Shown here: in pieces, positions 60,422-64,000 of the stretch
How positions within the stretch are numbered: position 1 is the first letter of the stretch
Layout: the number at the start of each line of letters is the position of its first letter
Origin: Methanocella_A sp963792125
Lineage (GTDB): Archaea > Halobacteriota > Methanocellia > Methanocellales > Methanocellaceae
Direction of reading: 5' to 3'
DNA: 64,000 bases
NCBI GenBank assembly: GCA_963792125.1
Contig: CAWBVA010000009.1
Span: forward strand, 1-64,000
The notes under the pieces: model-generated
The model's database searches: none
Told to the model about the DNA's origin: nothing
Seen by the model: the letters and a program-made list of their open reading frames with translations, nothing else
Position numbers and translations under genes: made by a program

Positions 60422-62407
60422 TTACTCGTCTGTCGCGAACCCGCAGCGGGTGCATTTACCGGCCTGGCGGGGTATGATCTCGCCGCATTTGCGGCAGCGT
60501 ATCTTCGGCTCCTTCAGGTCCGAGCCGCAGATGGCACAGCGCTGGCTGTCGTCGGGCATCCTGGTGTTGCAGGAGTGGCAAATGACATATCCGTTGGTGT
60601 CGTCGGTTTTGATCTCCGGGGCATTAGCCATGGGGTGCTGCCTTGGCTGTGTGTTCTTTATGGCATCGACCGGAGACTTGCTCAGCGGCTTGATGTGTGT
60701 CTTGATCGATATCTTCGCCGGGGCGGGTTTCTTAGACTTCGACTGGTCGGTAGTCTTGAACTTCATCGCGGAGATCCGTACGCCTTGCGGCACGATAGGC
60801 GGCCTGGCACGCTTTTCCTGTTCCTCCGGCCGCTCGACGGGCGCAGGCTTTTCCGACTTTACTATCTCTACAGGGCTCATTACCTGCGTTTTCTCGACCG
60901 TGTCCGCCTGCTGTATATTGTCATTCGGGGGTGCATAGGCGGCCGGATTCTCTTCTGGCGCAGCCACGATATCAGCTTCGGCATTCACCGGCGCAACCGG
61001 CTCTGCTGCCGTATCCGGTGTTGCAGGCAGACCTGGCTGCAAGTTATCGATACCCTTGATAATACTTTCGATAGACTCGATGAACTCTTTCGGGTTTATC
61101 TCCTCTTCTTCGACGTCCTTCTTTGCCTGGGGCTTCTCCGGGACACGGGTAGACCAGATCAGGTTGGGCCGGACATTTCTCGTGCGCCTCTGGCGCTCGG
61201 TCGAAGCGATCTCCGCTGTCCTGGGCTTAACCTCGTCCATCACAGTCTTTTTCGCGAGGTGCCCCATGCCAATGGCATTTAGAATGCTGCCCGCGGTGAT
61301 CGAGAAGTCGTCCTGGACTTTCTCCATCACCATGCGCAGTTCGGCTTCCTCTGCCGAATCAGCTCCATTTGCCGCGGCCACTTCGGCCACAGGGGTCTCT
61401 GCAGGCCTGGATTCCGCTTTAATCGACTCGGCGATCTCAGAGAAGTCGTCCATGATCCTGGAGATGGCCTGTGTCTCGTTCTTCTCGAACTCAGCCGGGG
61501 ATTCTCCCTCGATCTTATAGGCACGATCGCCCTTTCTGGTAAAGCTGGAGGCGAGGGATAGCAGCCGTTTGTCAACGCGATTATCGCCGGTTTGTTTTAT
61601 ATCCTTGACTGCCTTACGGCGCATAATCTCGGCCAGGCCTCCTGCCTGCTGCTCCTCGTAGTGGTTACGCCGGGCTCTATCGTCCGGCACGCTCTTTTGA
61701 GCGGACTGAAGCCTGCCTGTGAGTATCTGGTATGCCTCCGAGGCGGCGTTCTTCACCTCCCCGTCCGGATTGAACGATGAGATGTCCAGCAGCGTCTTTT
61801 CAGCACTTTCCAGGTACTCGGGGTGGCTCATGGCCAGCACGGCGATGATCTTGCACGTCTCGATACGGGTGGCCTTGTTGATGCTGCCCAGCATCTTGAT
61901 GATCGGCGAGATCTGCCCTTCGAAAAGTTCGGGCTGGTTCGCGGCCACTATCATAAGTGTGTTATACGCGACGGTGGCGCCCTTACCCATCCGCTCGTCG
62001 AGGAAAAGGACCAGCGCGCCTATGAACGGCTGTGCGCGTTCGACACGCTCGCTGACCCGTATATAGAGCAGCTCGGCAATGGCCTCCTGCAGCTGTCTTG
62101 TCGATATGGCGGCTTTGTCTGCTGTCAGCTCCAGCGCGCGCTTCTCGAGGTCATCCTCGAGGCCTGCGGTCAGCGGCCGGAGGGCCAGGAGCGATTTGAT
62201 CGCATATGCTATGGATATCGGGTTGCCCGATTTCATGGCGATGTCCATCAGGCCGGTGATCAAGTGCTCCATCTCGGTGGGGTCGGTGAACTCAGAAGCA
62301 GCTACTTTCAGCTCGCCGACCATGAGGTCGTCACACTTGCCAGTGCTAACTCGTTCGATCAGCATATCCGATTTTTTCTTGGGCGCCTTTCTGGAGTAAA
62401 ACCTCAT
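60422..62407 (-). CDS. HEAT-like repeat and double zinc-ribbon protein
   Basis: 661 residues from the Met at 62407 (MRFYSRKAPKKKSDMLIERV). Residues 20-230 are helical repeats of HEAT/ARM kind (NTLMIVAANQPELFEGQISP), residues 260-560 disordered, Pro/Glu-rich, and the end has two zinc ribbons: CHSCNTRMPDDSQRCAIC and CRKCGEIIPRQAGKCTRC. No enzyme motif. Scaffold or nucleic-acid-linked; unknown. Lies divergent from ruvC. Confidence 0.7.
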   Translation of the reverse strand: MRFYSRKAPKKKSDMLIERVSTGKCDDLMVGELKVAASEFTDPTEMEHLITGLMDIAMKSGNPISIAYAIKSLLALRPLTAGLEDDLEKRALELTADKAAISTRQLQEAIAELLYIRVSERVERAQPFIGALVLFLDERMGKGATVAYNTLMIVAANQPELFEGQISPIIKMLGSINKATRIETCKIIAVLAMSHPEYLESAEKTLLDISSFNPDGEVKNAASEAYQILTGRLQSAQKSVPDDRARRNHYEEQQAGGLAEIMRRKAVKDIKQTGDNRVDKRLLSLASSFTRKGDRAYKIEGESPAEFEKNETQAISRIMDDFSEIAESIKAESRPAETPVAEVAAANGADSAEEAELRMVMEKVQDDFSITAGSILNAIGMGHLAKKTVMDEVKPRTAEIASTERQRRTRNVRPNLIWSTRVPEKPQAKKDVEEEEINPKEFIESIESIIKGIDNLQPGLPATPDTAAEPVAPVNAEADIVAAPEENPAAYAPPNDNIQQADTVEKTQVMSPVEIVKSEKPAPVERPEEQEKRARPPIVPQGVRISAMKFKTTDQSKSKKPAPAKISIKTHIKPLSKSPVDAIKNTQPRQHPMANAPEIKTDDTNGYVICHSCNTRMPDDSQRCAICGSDLKEPKIRCRKCGEIIPRQAGKCTRCGFATDE

Positions 62408-62590
62408 GAGGAATCCCGTACCGTCTCTGCCGTGACACGCCGTCACCAACAACGTTATCAGGTATGGCGATAAAGCTGTGTTGATACCGCGTAATATCTA
62501 CGTCAAATTAAAGCCGGCATTGACAATTTGATTCTTAGCTAGCATAATTACGCGCAATATGATAATATATTTGCCGGTTGGAGAACAATC

Positions 62591-63082
62591 GTGAGAATAT
62601 TGGGCATAGATCCGGGCATCGCGCTGGTAGGGTTCGGGGTGGTGGACGTCGGGCGGGACGGCATCGTAGCCGGCAGCTATGGCCATATTTCGACGGAAAG
62701 CGGCACGCCCTTCCCCGATCGCCTAAAGATTTTATACGATGACATGAGTACAGTAATCGGGGAATATAAGCCGGACGTCGTGGCTATCGAGGAGCTGTTT
62801 TTCAACAAGAACGTGAAGACAGCCATCATGGCCAGCCACGCAAGAGGCGTGATCATCCTGTCGGCGGTGAACGTGGGAATCGACGTGGCCGAATATACTC
62901 CCCTGCAGGTGAAACAGGCCGTAGTCGGCTACGGCCGGGCCAGCAAACAGCAGGTGCAGGCAATGGTGACGCGGCTGCTGCGGCTGAAAGAGATACCGCA
63001 GCCCGACGACACGGCCGACGCCCTCGCGGTGGCCATCTGCCACGCGAACTCCATGGAGATGGAGAAGAGGAAATTACGATGA
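62591..63082 (+). CDS. ruvC: Holliday junction resolvase RuvC
   Basis: 163 residues from GTG. RNase-H-fold nuclease that cuts Holliday junctions. Acidic active site: D7 (GIDPG), Glu in AIEELFF (about 66) and the paired Asp in PDDTADALAVAIC (about 139-142). Archaea normally use Hjc instead; RuvC is bacterial. Overlaps ruvA by four bases. Confidence 0.95.
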   Translation: MRILGIDPGIALVGFGVVDVGRDGIVAGSYGHISTESGTPFPDRLKILYDDMSTVIGEYKPDVVAIEELFFNKNVKTAIMASHARGVIILSAVNVGIDVAEYTPLQVKQAVVGYGRASKQQVQAMVTRLLRLKEIPQPDDTADALAVAICHANSMEMEKRKLR

Positions 63083-63672
63083 TATCGCACATAGAAGGGG
63101 CCATCGAGTCCAAGTCCGAGGACGAGGTCGTCATCGATGCGGGAGGGGTAGGATACCTGATCAACGTGCCCTCCCACGTGGCCGACCTGCTGCCGCCCGA
63201 AGGCGACCGCTGCCGGCTGTACGTGCACACGAACTTCCGCGAGGACGACGGCACGTCGCTCTACGGCTTCCCCACGAAGGAAGAGCGCGCGCTGTTCCGG
63301 CTGCTGCTGACAGTATCCGGCATCGGGCCGAAGGTCGGGCTGAGCATATTGTCCAGCGTGACCGTAGAGGACATCGCCGAGGCCATCATCACCGAGGACC
63401 TCAAGAAGCTCACCAGCATCAACGGCGTAGGCAAGAAGACCGCCCAGCGGCTCATCCTGGAGCTGAAGGACAAGGTAGCCGACATGCGGCTCATGATGCG
63501 CATAAAGAAGCCCGCCCTCGCCGACATGACCTCCGACGACGCGACTGACGCACTCCAGGCGCTCGGCTACAGCCGGCAGAAAGCCGTGGACGCCGTGGCG
63601 AAGGCCCGTGAGACCTTCGCGGCGCAGCCGAAAGTCGAGGAACTGATCAAAGTCTCGCTAAGGTATCTATGA
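63079..63672 (+). CDS. ruvA: Holliday junction helicase subunit RuvA
   Basis: 197 residues. Junction-binding tetramer. OB domain at the start (MISHIEGAIESKSEDEVVID), helix-hairpin-helix motifs LLTVSGIGPKVGLSIL and SINGVGKKTAQRLILEL, and the C-terminal RuvB-contact domain (DALQALGYSRQKAVDAVAKA). Stop overlaps the ruvB start. Confidence 0.96.
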   Translation: MISHIEGAIESKSEDEVVIDAGGVGYLINVPSHVADLLPPEGDRCRLYVHTNFREDDGTSLYGFPTKEERALFRLLLTVSGIGPKVGLSILSSVTVEDIAEAIITEDLKKLTSINGVGKKTAQRLILELKDKVADMRLMMRIKKPALADMTSDDATDALQALGYSRQKAVDAVAKARETFAAQPKVEELIKVSLRYL

Positions 63673-64000
63673 CGATTAACCTGAATGAATTGAAAAAGCC
63701 GGAAGCAAAAGAAGAACGCATCGTTACGCCCGAGGAGCTACAGAGCGAACCCTCCGAGGAGCGGGTCTTCGAGGGCCTGCGCCCCAAGACACTGGACGAC
63801 TTCATCGGCCAGCGCAAGATCAAGGAAAACTTACGCGTATTCATCGACGCGGCCCGCATACGCAAGGAGCCGCTGGATCATGTTCTGTTGTCCGGACCCG
63901 CCTGGTCTGGGCAAGACCACGTTAGCCCACATCATCGCCCGCGAGATGGGTGCCAACATCCGTATCACCTCAGGTCCGGCCATCGAGCGGCCCGGCGACC
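63669..64000 (+). CDS. ruvB: Holliday junction helicase RuvB, partial, one frameshift
   Basis: Runs off the window. MTINLNELKKPEAKEERIV, then FEGLRPKTLDDFIGQRKIK and LDHVLLSGP in frame one; the Walker A continuation PGLGKTTLAHIIAREMGAN is one frame over. One extra C in the C-run at 63896-63898 explains it. AAA+ motor of the RuvAB complex. Confidence 0.9.
   Translation, partial: MTINLNELKKPEAKEERIVTPEELQSEPSEERVFEGLRPKTLDDFIGQRKIKENLRVFIDAARIRKEPLDHVLLSGPAWSGQDHVSPHHRPRDGCQHPYHLRSGHRAARR

Overview
The window is archaeal. It carries the euryarchaeal ribosomal-protein superoperon in archaeal order, with archaea-only proteins (S4e, L19e, L32e, RNase P component 1, RpoD), an archaeal SRP RNA, a tRNA intron in a bulge-helix-bulge fold, and TATA-box promoters. 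GC-rich sequence, several HDINN-type histidine kinases, an Ech-type hydrogenase large subunit, a PGF-CTERM protein and ruvCAB together suggest a methanogen of the Methanocellales (Methanocella-like). The order and genus are inference; the domain is certain.

Layout. 0-0.6 kb: toxin-antitoxin pair. 0.9-4.3 kb: two tandem histidine kinase/response regulator cassettes, one heavily frameshifted. 4.4-22.2 kb: SPOUT methyltransferase, then L3-L4-L23-L2-S19-L22-S3-L29-aIF1-Rpp29-S17-L14-L24-S4e-L5-S14-S8-L6-L32e-L19e-L18-S5-L30-L15-secY-adk-DUF106-cmk-cbf5, nearly without gaps. 22.2-27.8 kb: an accessory block that separates cbf5 from S13. It holds a MerB-like gene with a lone [NiFe]-hydrogenase large subunit, a divergent ArsR regulator and ferredoxin, an acetyltransferase, a tRNA-Ser remnant and four copies of a three-hairpin repeat. 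27.8-30.7 kb: S13-S4-S11-rpoD and tRNA-Leu(TAA). 30.7-42 kb: secreted proteins, an exported ADP-ribosyltransferase-like protein, a candidate regulatory RNA with C-rich loops, an ABC exporter, and a CheW-CheC fusion. 42.3-62.4 kb: SRP RNA, membrane proteins, a MASE3 kinase, cupin, HAD, CPBP, SfsA, YchF, ChrB/MFS, superoxide reductase, cell-surface proteins and a HEAT/zinc-ribbon protein. 62.6-64 kb: ruvC-ruvA-ruvB, running off the end.

The strongest unexplained structures are (a) a roughly 140-bp element present seven times, built of three hairpins whose stems change sequence but keep pairing, and sitting directly behind tRNA 3' ends in three cases; and (b) two tandem hairpins with the same C-rich loop but unrelated stems, placed right behind a TATA box at 35.16 kb. 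The MerB-like/EchE/ArsR/ferredoxin cluster is the most unusual gene set.

A caution on quality: genes that should be essential (cbf5, rpoD) and also ruvB, echE, a ferredoxin and two kinases each show one or more one-base frameshifts. Assembly indels are the simplest explanation, so broken genes here should not be read as true pseudogenes without checking reads.
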